This document shows positions 9,886 to 19,708 of a stretch of DNA of 64,000 nt, in pieces. The stretch is from Guyparkeria sp. WRN-7. Its GTDB lineage: Bacteria; Pseudomonadota; Gammaproteobacteria; Halothiobacillales; Halothiobacillaceae. Numbering within the stretch: the stretch's first letter is position 1; each line of letters starts with the position of its first letter. A program made the translations under genes and the position numbers. The notes under the pieces were generated by a model, which saw only the letters and a program-made list of their open reading frames with translations, searched no databases and was not told the origin of the DNA. The stretch spans positions 186,001 to 250,000 of the forward strand of contig NZ_LRFH01000016.1 in assembly GCF_001641825.1 (NCBI RefSeq), written 5' to 3'.

Positions 9886-10248
9886 TCACGATCCGGAAAG
9901 ACCGACCTGCACCCGGTCGTCGACGATGCGCACGGGGTAGCTGCCGGCGTTGACGTCTTCCTCCAGGCAGCTGCCGTCGGTCAGCCGGTAGTGCTGCTTG
10001 TGCAGCGGCGAGGCGACCACCAGTTCGCCACCGAGATCGCCGACGATGCCTCGGGAGAGGACGTTGGCGTGTCCCAGCGGGTCCCAGTTGCCGATGGCGT
10101 ACACGCTTGGCTCGGCGTAGGGGGCCAGGAACAGGGCGACCTGGCGCTTGCCGACCAGGGCGGCGACCCCGGAGTGCGGGACGAGGTCGTCCAGGCCACA
10201 CACATCGATCCAGGTGGTCTCGGTACGTTCTGCCACGGTCATGGTCAT
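9886..10248 (-). CDS. nirD: Nitrite reductase (NADH) small subunit NirD
   Basis: The 120-residue protein is a Rieske-fold NirD: WIDVCGLDDL near the start, then VYAIGNWDPLGHANVLSRG and ASPLHKQHYRL. Like other NirD proteins it lacks the cysteine and histidine pairs that bind a Rieske cluster. The ATG at 10248 overlaps the nirB stop (ATGA) and follows a GAGGAGGC ribosome binding site. It partners NirB in reducing nitrite to ammonium. Confidence 0.92.
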   Translation of the reverse strand: MTMTVAERTETTWIDVCGLDDLVPHSGVAALVGKRQVALFLAPYAEPSVYAIGNWDPLGHANVLSRGIVGDLGGELVVASPLHKQHYRLTDGSCLEEDVNAGSYPVRIVDDRVQVGLSGS

Positions 10249-12806
10249 GCCTCCTCGGCCAGGGTCTCGATCCCGGCTCGTTCGCGTTTCTCCTCCGGTG
10301 TCGCGGGGCGGACCTGGCCGCGCTCCTCGACGAACAGCACGTTGTCGTCCGGTGCATCGGAATTGACGAAGCTGCGGAAGCGCTTGAGCTTGGCCGGGTC
10401 GGCCAGGGTGCTCTTCCACTCGCACTGGTAGCTGTCGACCACGGCCTGCATCTGCTCCTCCAGTTCGGCGCCGATGCCGAGCCGGTCGTCGATGACCACC
10501 TCACGTAGATAGTCGAGCCCGCCCTCGAGGTTCTCCAGCCAGACGCTGGTGCGCTGCAGCCGGTCGGCGGTCTTGATATAGAACATCAGCACGCGGTCGA
10601 TGTAGCGGATCAGCTGCTCGTCGTCGAGGTCGGTGGCGAACAGGTCCGCGTGGCGCGGCTTCATGCCGCCGTTGCCGCAGACGTAGAGGTTCCAGCCGTT
10701 CTCCGTGGCGATCACGCCGATGTCCTTGCTCTGCGCCTCGGCGCACTCGCGGGTGCAGCCGGAGACGGCGAACTTGAGCTTGTGCGGCGAGCGCAGGCCC
10801 TTGTAGCGGTTCTCGATGTGGATCGCCATGCCGACCGAGTCCTGCACGCCGTAGCGGCACCAGGTCGAGCCGACGCAGGACTTCACCGTGCGCACCGACT
10901 TGCCGTAGGCATGGCCGGTCTCGAATCCCGCGGCGATCAGTTCCTCCCAGATCGGCGGCAGCTGCTCCTTGCGCGCGCCGAACAGGTCGATGCGCTGGCC
11001 GCCGGTGATCTTGGTGTACAGGCCGTACTTCTGCGCGACGTTGCCGAGGACGATCAGCTTCTCGGCGGTGATCTCGCCGGCCGGCACGCGCGGCACGATC
11101 GAGTAGGTGCCGTCCTTCTGCATGTTGGCGAGATAGGTGTCGTTGGTGTCCTGCAGCGGCTGGTGCATCGGCTCGAGCACGTGCTCGTTCCACACCGAGG
11201 CGAAGATCGAGGCGGCCGCCGGTTTGCAGATGTCGCAGCCGTGGCCGCGGCCATGGCGCTCCAGTAGTTCGCCGAAGCTGCGGATGCCCTCGACCCGCAC
11301 CAGGTGGTAGAGCTCGGCGCGGGTGTGCGGGAAGTGCTCGCAGATGTCGGTGTTGACCTCCATGCCGCGCTTGCCCAGCTCGCTGTCGACGGTCGACTTG
11401 AGCAATGCCGCGCAGCCGCCGCAGCCGGTAGAGGCCTTGGTCACGCCCTTGACGTCGGCGAGATTGACGCAGCCACCGTCGATCGCCTCGATGATGCCGC
11501 CCTTGGTGACGTTGTGGCAGGAGCAGATCGTGGCGGTCTCCGGCAGGGCGTCCGGGCCCAGGGCCGGTGCGCCGTCGCCGGCCGGCGCGATCAGCGACTC
11601 GGGGTGCTCGGGCAGGTCCAGCCCGTTGAGGGCGTACTGCAGCAGGGTATCGTAGTCGGCGGTGTCGCCCACCAGCACCGCGCCGATCAGCTTGTCGTCG
11701 AGCACCACCAGCCGCTTGTAGGTGGCATCCGGCTCGTTGATGGTGGCGTAGGTCTGGGCGCCGGGCGTGCGGGCGTGTGCATCGCCGATCGACCCCACCT
11801 CGACGCCGAGCAGCTTGAGCTTGGTGCTCATGTCCGCGCCGGTGAAAGCGGCGCTTTCGTCTGTCCCGACGAGCTGCTTCACTGCGACGTCGGCCATGGC
11901 GTAGCCCGGTCCGACCAGGCCGAAGACTTGGCTGTTCCACAGCGCGCATTCGCCGATGGCGAAGATGGCCGGGTCGGAGGTGCGGCACTGGTCGTCGATG
12001 ACGATGCCGCCGCGCTCGCCGACCGCGATGCCGGAGGAACGGGCCAGCTCGTCACGCGGGCGGATGCCGGCGGAGAACAGCACGATATCTGTCTCCAGCG
12101 GGTCGCCCTCGGCGAAGTTCATGCGCAGCTTGTGGCTTTCGCCGGCATCGATCAGCTGCGTGGCCTTGCCGGTATGCACCTGGACGTCGAGCGCCTCGAT
12201 CTGGCGGCGAAGCATGTCGCCACCGGCGAGATCGAGCTGGGCGGGCATCAGTTGCGGGGCGAACTCGACCACGTGGGTCTCCAGCCCCAGGTTCTTGAGC
12301 GCATTGGCCGCCTCGAGACCCAGCAGGCCGCCGCCGACCACCACGCCGCGTCGGCCGGACTCGGCATGGGCGCGGATCGCGTCGAGGTCCTCGATGGTGC
12401 GGTAGACGAGGCAGCCGTCCCGGTCGCGACCCTCGATCGGCGGGACGAAGGCGTACGAGCCGGTGGCCAGCATCAGCCGGTCGTAGCCGCAGCGTTGCCC
12501 GGCACGGGTCACCACCTCGCGATTGTCGGTGTCGATCTCGACCACGGGGTCGTCGAGGTGCAGGTCGATGCCCTCCCTGCGGTAGTCCTCGGCGGTGGTG
12601 AGCGCGAGGTCCTCGGCGCTACGCCCGGAGAAGTACTCGGAGAGGTGGACGCGATCGTAGGCGGCGCGCGGTTCCTCGCCGAAGACGGTCACGTCGAAGC
12701 GGGCCAGGCCGTCGGCCTCGATCAGCTTCTCGACGAAGGCATGACCGACCATGCCGTTGCCGATCACGATGAGTTTTTCTCGGTCGGTGTTGTTCGGGTT
12801 GCTCAT
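10245..12806 (-). CDS. nirB: Nitrite reductase (NADH) large subunit NirB (NasB)
   Basis: The 853-residue protein has the full NirB layout. An FAD/NAD(P)H domain starts with KLIVIGNGMVGHAFVE. A BFD [2Fe-2S] domain (CSCHNVTKGG, TGCGGC) follows near residue 420-470. The siroheme/[4Fe-4S] region contains CVGSTWCRYG (C-x5-C) and GCTRECAEA (C-x3-C). It reduces nitrite to ammonium in the cytoplasm. The start is 21 bases after nasC, so the genes are in one transcript. Confidence 0.95.
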   Translation of the reverse strand: MSNPNNTDREKLIVIGNGMVGHAFVEKLIEADGLARFDVTVFGEEPRAAYDRVHLSEYFSGRSAEDLALTTAEDYRREGIDLHLDDPVVEIDTDNREVVTRAGQRCGYDRLMLATGSYAFVPPIEGRDRDGCLVYRTIEDLDAIRAHAESGRRGVVVGGGLLGLEAANALKNLGLETHVVEFAPQLMPAQLDLAGGDMLRRQIEALDVQVHTGKATQLIDAGESHKLRMNFAEGDPLETDIVLFSAGIRPRDELARSSGIAVGERGGIVIDDQCRTSDPAIFAIGECALWNSQVFGLVGPGYAMADVAVKQLVGTDESAAFTGADMSTKLKLLGVEVGSIGDAHARTPGAQTYATINEPDATYKRLVVLDDKLIGAVLVGDTADYDTLLQYALNGLDLPEHPESLIAPAGDGAPALGPDALPETATICSCHNVTKGGIIEAIDGGCVNLADVKGVTKASTGCGGCAALLKSTVDSELGKRGMEVNTDICEHFPHTRAELYHLVRVEGIRSFGELLERHGRGHGCDICKPAAASIFASVWNEHVLEPMHQPLQDTNDTYLANMQKDGTYSIVPRVPAGEITAEKLIVLGNVAQKYGLYTKITGGQRIDLFGARKEQLPPIWEELIAAGFETGHAYGKSVRTVKSCVGSTWCRYGVQDSVGMAIHIENRYKGLRSPHKLKFAVSGCTRECAEAQSKDIGVIATENGWNLYVCGNGGMKPRHADLFATDLDDEQLIRYIDRVLMFYIKTADRLQRTSVWLENLEGGLDYLREVVIDDRLGIGAELEEQMQAVVDSYQCEWKSTLADPAKLKRFRSFVNSDAPDDNVLFVEERGQVRPATPEEKRERAGIETLAEEA

Positions 12807-12827
12807 GCTGTGCTCCTGGCCGCCGTG

Positions 12828-14077
12828 TCAGGCGGCGTTTTCGGTGGGCGAGTCGATGGCGGGGCGGTTCGTGTCGTCCGGCTCGCAGAAGCGCTCGCCG
12901 AACAGCAACCGCTCGCGGAACGCGCTGATGTCGCGCCGTTCCTGGAGCAGGTCGAAGAACCACCCCCCGTCGGCCACGTCGCCGACCAGCACCACGCCGA
13001 CCACGTTGTCGTCGCGGAGAATCAGTTTCTTGTAGATACCCAGCTTGGGGTCGCGCAGGCGCAGGCAGTGTTCGCCGGGGCCGGGGTCGATGCGCCCGGC
13101 GGAGAACACGTCGATGCCGGTGACCTTCAGCCGGGTGGAGGTGGGCTGGTCGCGGTAGCGGCCGTGGCCGGTGTCGAGCACCTCGGCCAGCACGCGCGCC
13201 TGTTCCCAGATCGGCGCGACCAGGCCGTAGGTGCGCCCGTCGTGCTCCACGCATTCGCCGAGCGCATGGATCGCCGGATCACTGCTGCGCAACTGTGCGT
13301 CGACGCGAATGCCGCGGCCGCAGTCGAGCCCGGCCTGTCGGGCAAGCGCGATTGCCGGCTGGATGCCGATCGTGAACAGCACGGTGGCGGCCGGCAGGCG
13401 GCGGCCGTCGTCGAGACGGACGGCCTCGGCGCGTTCGCTGCCTTCGATCGCTTCGGCCTGAGCGCCGAGAACGAAGCGCACGCCGCGGGCCTCCAGTGCC
13501 CTTCTCAGGATGGCGGCGGCCTCGTCGTCGAGCTGCCGGTTCATCAGCACCGGATTGCGATGCACGACCGTGACCTCGATCCCGTGGCCGGCGAGACCCG
13601 CGGCCGCCTCCAGCCCCAGCAGACCGCCGCCGAGGATCACGACAGGTTCCGGCTCGGAAAGCCGTGCCTGCAGGGTCTCGACATCGGCCAGATCGCGAAA
13701 GCCGCCGACGCCGGGCAGGTCGATGCCGGCAATCTCGGGCAGCCACGGACGCGAGCCGGTGGCGAATACCAGCCGGTCGTAGGGCACGGTCACCCCGGCG
13801 TGGCTGGTCACCTCGCGTCGTTCGCGATCGATGCTCACCACCGGGTCGCCGAGGTGCAGCTCGATGCCGTGGCGGGCGTACCACTCGCGCGGGTTGAGCA
13901 TGATCTCAGCGACCGTCTTCTCCCCGGCAAGCACGGGCGAAAGCATGATCCGGTTGTAGTTGCCGTGCGGTTCGGCGCCGAACACGGTGATGGCATGCCG
14001 CCCGGCATCGCGCGCCACCAGTTCCTCCAGCAGGCGCGCACCGGCCATGCCGTTGCCGATCACGACCAGTCGCGGTT

Positions 14078-14081
<4 letters not shown>
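12828..14081 (-). CDS. nasC: NasC-like FAD/NAD(P)H-dependent electron-transfer subunit of nitrate reductase
   Basis: The 417-residue protein has two Rossmann nucleotide-binding motifs (LVVIGNGMAGARLLEEL at the start and VVILGGGLLGLEAAAGL near residue 150). It is clearly similar to the N-terminal part of the neighbouring NirB. In Klebsiella nasFEDCBA the gene in this place, nasC, passes electrons from NADH to NasA; the same order here supports that role. No BFD [2Fe-2S] domain is seen at its C-terminus; NasA carries one instead. The ATG overlaps the ATPase stop. Confidence 0.82.
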
Positions 14082-14944
<863 letters not shown>

Positions 14945-14956
14945 GACGAAGTCTCC

Positions 14957-15967
14957 TTAACGCAGGGTGGCGGTCTTGTCCCAGGACACGGCGCGTTGCA
15001 GCGCGAGCATGCCGCGGTCGAGGAAGAAGCCGATCAGGCCGATCACCAGCACGGCGACCATGATCCGGGCCAGCGAGTCGGACGAGCCGTTCTGGAACTC
15101 GTCCCAGACGAACTTGCCGAGCCCGGGGCTCTGGGCGAGCATCTCGGCGGCGATCAGCACCATCCAGGCGATGCCCAGCGACAGGCGCAGGCCGGTGAAG
15201 ATCATCGGGATGGAGGAGGGCAGGACTATCTTGACCACGTGGGTCAGCCAGCCCAGGCGCAGCACCTTCGAGACGTTGAGCAGGTCGCTGCTGATGCTGT
15301 TCACGCCCACGGCGGTGTTGATCATCGTCGGCCACAGGCTGCAGAGGACGACCGTGATCATCGAGGTCAGGAACGACTTCTCGAACATCGGATCGTCGGT
15401 GACGTAGACCGCACTGACGACGATGGTGACCAGCGGCAGCCAGGCCAGCGGCGAGACCGGTTTGAAGATCTGCACCAGCGGGTTGACCGCCGAGTACAGG
15501 TTGCTGCTCAGGCCGATGACGATGCCCAGCGGGATGGCGAGGATCGAGGCGATCACGAAGCCCGACAGCACCGTGATCAGGCTGGTGACGATCTGGTCGA
15601 AGAACGTCGGCTTGCCGGGGTAGTCGTGGATGCGCGGCTCATAGTCCGGGTCGTTGGCCAGTCGCTCGGCGATCCGCTCCTCCTGGCGCTCGTAGAAGGC
15701 CGCGGCCTTGTCACGCTCGGTGACGTGCTCGACGTAGAGCGCCTCGGCCTGGTTCCAGACCTGCGCCGGGCCGGGGAACTGGCCCAGCGAGGTGTCGATC
15801 TTGGCGGCCACGCCGGACCAGAGCATCAGGAAGACCAGCAGGCCGATGATCGGCAGGCCGACGGTGCGGAACAGGACGTCGAGCTGGGCGCGGGGGCTTT
15901 CGCCCCGGGCCAGCTTGACGAACGGGGCGACGGCCCGGGGTGTCTTCAAAGACAGGTTCGGGTTCAT
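14957..15967 (-). CDS. nrtB: Nitrate/nitrite ABC transporter permease (NrtB/NasE type)
   Basis: The 336-residue protein has an N-terminal membrane helix (GLPIIGLLVFLMLWSGVAA, about residue 35), a polar stretch and then about five membrane helices. The permease-ATPase coupling loop reads EMLAQSPGLGKFVWDEF near the end. It forms the inner-membrane channel of the nitrate transporter together with the ATPase downstream and the binding protein upstream. Confidence 0.9.
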   Translation of the reverse strand: MNPNLSLKTPRAVAPFVKLARGESPRAQLDVLFRTVGLPIIGLLVFLMLWSGVAAKIDTSLGQFPGPAQVWNQAEALYVEHVTERDKAAAFYERQEERIAERLANDPDYEPRIHDYPGKPTFFDQIVTSLITVLSGFVIASILAIPLGIVIGLSSNLYSAVNPLVQIFKPVSPLAWLPLVTIVVSAVYVTDDPMFEKSFLTSMITVVLCSLWPTMINTAVGVNSISSDLLNVSKVLRLGWLTHVVKIVLPSSIPMIFTGLRLSLGIAWMVLIAAEMLAQSPGLGKFVWDEFQNGSSDSLARIMVAVLVIGLIGFFLDRGMLALQRAVSWDKTATLR

Positions 15968-16002
15968 GGTTCAACTCCGGGTGTTGGGGCAGGCCAGGTC
16001 GA

Positions 16003-17403
16003 TCAGACCTGGTCCTTGCCCTTGAGACCGATGGGGAATTGCTCGAGGTACTCGTTCGGCTTACTGCCGTCGTAGGTGATGCCGTCGATGAACTCGCTCT
16101 GCGGCGGCTTGAAGCCGGTCTCGCTGTCGAAATCCGGGAAGTCACCGGCGCTCATCTTTCCTTCGGCAATCAGCTCCTTCGCGGCCTGGGCGTAGATGTC
16201 CGGGCGGTAGACCTGCTTGGCGGTCTGCATGTACCAGTCGTCGGACTTGTGCTCGGCGATCTGCCCCCAGCGGCGCATCTGGGTCAGGTACCAGATGGCG
16301 TCCGAGTAGTAGGGGTAGGTGGCGTTGTAGCGGAAGAAGACGTTGAAGTCCGGTACCGGACGCTCGTCACCCTTCTCGTATTCGAAGGTGCCGGTCATGG
16401 AGTTGGCAATCACCTCCTCGTCGGCGCCGACGTAGTTCGGCCGCGACAGGATCTCGACCGCCTCGGGGCGGTTGGCGTTGCCATCGGCGTCGAGCCACTT
16501 GGCGGCGCGGATCAGTGCCTTGACCAGGCGCACGGTGGTGTTCGGGTACTTCTCGGCGAATTCGCGGGTGATGCCGAAGACCTTCTCCGGGTTGTTCTTC
16601 CAGATCTCGTAGTCGGTGATCACCGGTACGCCGATGTCCTTGAACACGGCCTGCTGGTTCCAGGGCTCGCCGACGCAGTAGCCGCTGATGGTGCCGGCCT
16701 CGAGGGTCGCGGGCATCTGCGGGGGCGGGGTGACCGAAAGCTGGGCGTCGGCGTCGATGAGCCCGGAGGTATCGCCGTTGCTCGGGTCGTAGTAGCCCGG
16801 GTGAATCCCGCCGGCGGCCAGCCAGTAGCGCAGTTCGTAGTTGTGGGTCGAGACGGGGAACACCATGCCCATCTTGAAGGGCTCGCCGGCGGCGTTGCGC
16901 CGATCGACCACCGGCTTGAGGTAGTCGGCCTTGATCGGGTGGGCCGGTTTGCCGTCGTCACGCTTGGGCAGGTTGGGGAGCATTTCCTCCCAGACGTCGT
17001 TGGAGAGCGTGATGCCGTTGCCGTTGAGGTCCATGGAGAACGGCGTGATGATCTCGGCCTCGGTGCCGTAGCCGATGGTGGCGGCCAGCGGCTGACCGGC
17101 GAGCATGTGCGCGCCGTCGAGTTCGCCGGTGATCACGCCGTCGAGCAGCACCTTCCAGTTGGCCTGCGCCTCGAGGGTCACGTACAGACCCTCGTCCTCG
17201 AAGAAGCCCTTCTCGTAGGCAATGGCGAGCGGCGCCATGTCGGTCAGCTTGATGAAGCCGAAGGTCAGGGCCTCCTTTTCCGCGTAACCGACTTCGGCCT
17301 GGGCGGGCAGGGCGGTCAGGGCGCTGCCGGCGAAGGCCGCGGCGGCCAGGCTCATGGCGGTACGCTTGAGGAAGCGGCGTCGTGACGGGGTCTTCTGAGT
17401 CAT
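16003..17403 (-). CDS. nrtA: Nitrate/nitrite ABC transporter substrate-binding protein (NrtA/NasF), Tat-exported
   Basis: The 466-residue protein belongs to the CmpA/NrtA family ([21 protein letters not shown] after the signal). The N-terminus has a twin-arginine signal, [11 protein letters not shown], followed by a hydrophobic stretch ending ALPAQA, so it folds before export. ATG at 17403 is chosen because it gives this signal and lies just beyond the leader terminator. It is the first structural gene of the nitrate operon and is controlled by a sigma-54 promoter plus ANTAR leader. Confidence 0.93.
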   Translation of the reverse strand: MTQKTPSRRRFLKRTAMSLAAAAFAGSALTALPAQAEVGYAEKEALTFGFIKLTDMAPLAIAYEKGFFEDEGLYVTLEAQANWKVLLDGVITGELDGAHMLAGQPLAATIGYGTEAEIITPFSMDLNGNGITLSNDVWEEMLPNLPKRDDGKPAHPIKADYLKPVVDRRNAAGEPFKMGMVFPVSTHNYELRYWLAAGGIHPGYYDPSNGDTSGLIDADAQLSVTPPPQMPATLEAGTISGYCVGEPWNQQAVFKDIGVPVITDYEIWKNNPEKVFGITREFAEKYPNTTVRLVKALIRAAKWLDADGNANRPEAVEILSRPNYVGADEEVIANSMTGTFEYEKGDERPVPDFNVFFRYNATYPYYSDAIWYLTQMRRWGQIAEHKSDDWYMQTAKQVYRPDIYAQAAKELIAEGKMSAGDFPDFDSETGFKPPQSEFIDGITYDGSKPNEYLEQFPIGLKGKDQV

Positions 17404-17435
17404 GAGATGTCTCCTGTGGACGATCCGTTGGGCAT

Positions 17436-17483
17436 AAAAAAAAGCGCTCACGTACCGGGGGCGTTACCCGGTTGCGTGAGCGC
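17436..17483 (-). terminator. Intrinsic terminator (attenuator) in the nrtA leader
   Basis: Read on the minus strand, GCGCTCACG pairs perfectly with CGTGAGCGC and is followed by eight T. A smaller GC stem (CCGGG with CCCGG) sits inside the loop. It lies before the nrtA ATG, so full expression needs antitermination by the upstream ANTAR motif, whose second hairpin shares the 5' arm. Confidence 0.9.
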
Positions 17484-17527
17484 CGTTGCTCGGTCTGATT
17501 GGTTGCTCCCACCGCCGTTGGCGGAGC
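17478..17527 (-). promoter_or_regulatory. ANTAR-target two-hairpin RNA motif in the nrtA leader
   Basis: On the minus strand the first hairpin (17505-17527) pairs GCTCCGCC with GGTGGGAGC, with one bulge, around loop AACGGC. The second (17478-17491) is GAGC-AACGGC-GCTC, joined by a 13-base linker. Both loops have A1 and G4, the mark of ANTAR targets. The second hairpin overlaps the terminator 5' arm, giving a clear antitermination switch for NasT. Confidence 0.9.
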
Positions 17528-17540
17528 GTGCCCCTTTCAA

Positions 17541-17556
17541 TGCACGGGGCGTGCCA
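17541..17556 (-). promoter_or_regulatory. Sigma-54 promoter for the nrtA operon
   Basis: The minus strand reads TGGCACG-CCCC-GTGCA, with GG and GC at the sigma-54 spacing. The predicted start is near 17529, placing the first ANTAR hairpin at the very 5' end of the RNA, the same geometry as at nasA. An NtrC-like site lies about 100 bases upstream. Confidence 0.8.
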
Positions 17557-17641
17557 TTTTTTCTAATGCATAAAAAACAACATGTTACGGTTTTCCATTC
17601 CCGTCGGCGGAGTGTTGGCTGCCCCATGAGGTGTCACGCCG

Positions 17642-17658
17642 CTCGCCATTGTGGTGCA
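17642..17658 (-). promoter_or_regulatory. NtrC-like site upstream of nrtA
   Basis: The minus strand reads TGCACCACAATGGCGAG. One half-site of the NtrC consensus (TGCACCA-N3-TGG) is exact and the second half is degraded. It lies about 100 bases upstream of the sigma-54 promoter, a normal distance for an enhancer. Confidence 0.5.
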
Positions 17659-17671
17659 GCGCATGCCCTGT

Positions 17672-18889
17672 TCAGGCCGTCGGATCGAACGTCTGGCCGT
17701 TGAGAAAGCGGTCGGCGCCCAGCGTCATGCCCTCGGGCGTTTCCTGCCAGCGGGTCGCATGCACGCCCTCGCGCTTGCTGCGTGCGACGGGCAGGGGTTG
17801 ACCGAGATCCTGCATCAGTTCGCGGTAGGGACGGTCGTCGAACACCTCGGCGGCGAGCCGGGCGGTGTCCGGGCTCTGGCCGCCGGCCAGATCGCCGTCG
17901 AGGCGCAGCTGCTCGAGCATCCACAGCGCCTGCGACCACCAGGGGTAGTTGGCCGCGTAGCGATGGAAGACGTTGAAGTCGGGCAATTCGACGATCGGTT
18001 CGTCCCGGCCCATGCGCAGGCGGCCGGCAAGCGACGGGGTGATCGCCTCCTCGGGGGCGTCGATCACGTGCGCCTCGGCGATCATCCGGGCCGCCTCGAG
18101 ACGGTTTGCCGGCTCGTCCAGCCAGGCACAGGCCTCGTAGAGGGCGGCCATCAGGGCCTTGAGCGTCTGCGGATGCGCCTCGGCCCAGGCGCGCGTCACG
18201 CCGAGGACCTTCTCGGGGCTGTTGTTCCAGATCTCGTAGCCGGTGATCGCGATGTGCCCCGCACCCTGCTGGACGGCGAGGGTGTTCCACGGCTCGCCGA
18301 CGCAGAAGCCGTCGACGTGCCCCTGGTCGAGGTTGGCGACCATCTGCGGCGGCGGGATTACCACGACGCGCACGTCGCGGTCGGGTTCGATGCCGTGATG
18401 CTTGAGCCACAGCCGCAGCTGCAGTGTATGCATCGAGTAGGGAAAGACCGTGGCGAATGTGCGCTTGGGTTGCCCCACGGCGCGTTCCCGGGTCACCAGC
18501 TGCTTGAGGGCCGCGCCGAGGGCATCGGCATCGTCACTGCCGGCCTGTGCCACCAGTTCGCGATGCAGGTCCGCCGACAGCGTGATGGCATTGCCGTTGA
18601 GGTTGAGCACGAACGGGGCGAGCATCGCCTTGGTCACCGAGCCTAGCCCGGCGGTGCAGGCGAGCGGCATCGGGGCGAGCATCTGCGCGCCGTCGAGCTC
18701 GCCGATGATCACCCGGTCACGGATGTTGGCCCAGGAGACCTCGCGCTTGAGCTCCACCTCGAGCCCCCATTTCTCGAACAGGCCCTTCTCGCGGGCGACG
18801 ATCAGCGGGGCGCAGTCGGTGAGGGGAATGAAGCCGAGTGCCAGTCGGGGCTTCTCGGGCTGGTAGGTTGTCTTGTGGGTCGGGTGCAT
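17672..18889 (-). CDS. nasS: Nitrate sensor NasS (NrtA-like, cytoplasmic)
   Basis: The 405-residue protein is related to NrtA (ALGFIPLTDCAPLIVAREKGLFEKWG; VCVGEPWN-type FCVGEPWNTL) but lacks a signal peptide, as expected for NasS, the cytoplasmic nitrate/nitrite sensor. NasS holds NasT inactive until nitrate binds. It lies 10 bases after nasT. The pair sits directly upstream of the nrtA leader that it is expected to control. Confidence 0.9.
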   Translation of the reverse strand: MHPTHKTTYQPEKPRLALGFIPLTDCAPLIVAREKGLFEKWGLEVELKREVSWANIRDRVIIGELDGAQMLAPMPLACTAGLGSVTKAMLAPFVLNLNGNAITLSADLHRELVAQAGSDDADALGAALKQLVTRERAVGQPKRTFATVFPYSMHTLQLRLWLKHHGIEPDRDVRVVVIPPPQMVANLDQGHVDGFCVGEPWNTLAVQQGAGHIAITGYEIWNNSPEKVLGVTRAWAEAHPQTLKALMAALYEACAWLDEPANRLEAARMIAEAHVIDAPEEAITPSLAGRLRMGRDEPIVELPDFNVFHRYAANYPWWSQALWMLEQLRLDGDLAGGQSPDTARLAAEVFDDRPYRELMQDLGQPLPVARSKREGVHATRWQETPEGMTLGADRFLNGQTFDPTA

Positions 18890-18899
18890 GCCGTGCCTC

Positions 18900-19484
18900 T
18901 CAGATGCCGTCGTCGCCGACCAGGTCGAAGACCGCGATCACGTTGCGCGCGGTCTCGACCAGTCTCTGGTTGCGGTCCATCGCCATCTTGCGCATGGCGT
19001 GATAGGCCTGGGTCTCGTCGAAGTCGCGGTGCTTCATCAGCAGGCCCTTGGCCTTCTCGATCAGCTTGCGATCCTCGAGCTGGGAACGGGTCTCGTCGAG
19101 CTCGTTGCGCAATGCCTGGAATTCGCGGAAACGCGCCACGGCCACGTCGACGATCGGCCGGACCCGTTCGGCGCGCATGCCGTCGGAGACGTAGGCACTT
19201 ACCCCGGCCTTGATCGCCCGGGCGATGCTTTCCTCGCTGTCCTCCTCGGAGAACAGGACGATGGGGCGGGGGTTGTCGCGCGAGACCACGGACATGTTTT
19301 CCAGGGCATCGCGATCGGGCGACTCGATGTCGATGATCACCACGTCCGGCTGGTGTACCTCGACCTCCTGGGCGAGCCGCTCGACGCTGGCGAGTCGGGC
19401 GACGACCTCGTGGCCGGCGTCCTGCAGGGACTGTTCGACGATCGCGGCGCGGCCGCGATCCTGATCGATGAGCATCACGCGCAT
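18900..19484 (-). CDS. nasT: ANTAR antitermination response regulator NasT
   Basis: The 194-residue protein has a receiver-like domain (MRVMLIDQDRGRAAIVEQSL; VVIIDIESPDRDALE) and a C-terminal ANTAR RNA-binding domain (LIEKAKGLLMKHRDFDETQAYHAMRK in the last third). ANTAR proteins bind paired hexaloop hairpins in leader RNA and stop terminator formation. Its targets are probably the two leaders at 9694-9740 and 17478-17527. The ATG at 19484 opens the receiver fold directly. No terminator or clear promoter could be assigned in 19485-19708. Confidence 0.93.
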   Translation of the reverse strand: MRVMLIDQDRGRAAIVEQSLQDAGHEVVARLASVERLAQEVEVHQPDVVIIDIESPDRDALENMSVVSRDNPRPIVLFSEEDSEESIARAIKAGVSAYVSDGMRAERVRPIVDVAVARFREFQALRNELDETRSQLEDRKLIEKAKGLLMKHRDFDETQAYHAMRKMAMDRNQRLVETARNVIAVFDLVGDDGI

Positions 19485-19708
19485 GGCTCGATGGGCATTT
19501 GCTGTCGTTCCTCGGATGGTGTCGTCGCATCAAGAGGTGCCGGCGGGGCATCTTGAGTCGACGCTGGTTGCCGCACATTGAGCAACTCCCATGCCAGCCC
19601 ATGGGGCGCCGCGAACGCGCGGCTGCCCGCTGCCGGTGCATCGGCAGGAAGCTGCGCGCCGGTGCATTGCACCAAGCGGGCGCACTGCGGTGGTGCAGTC
19701 GGCGATCC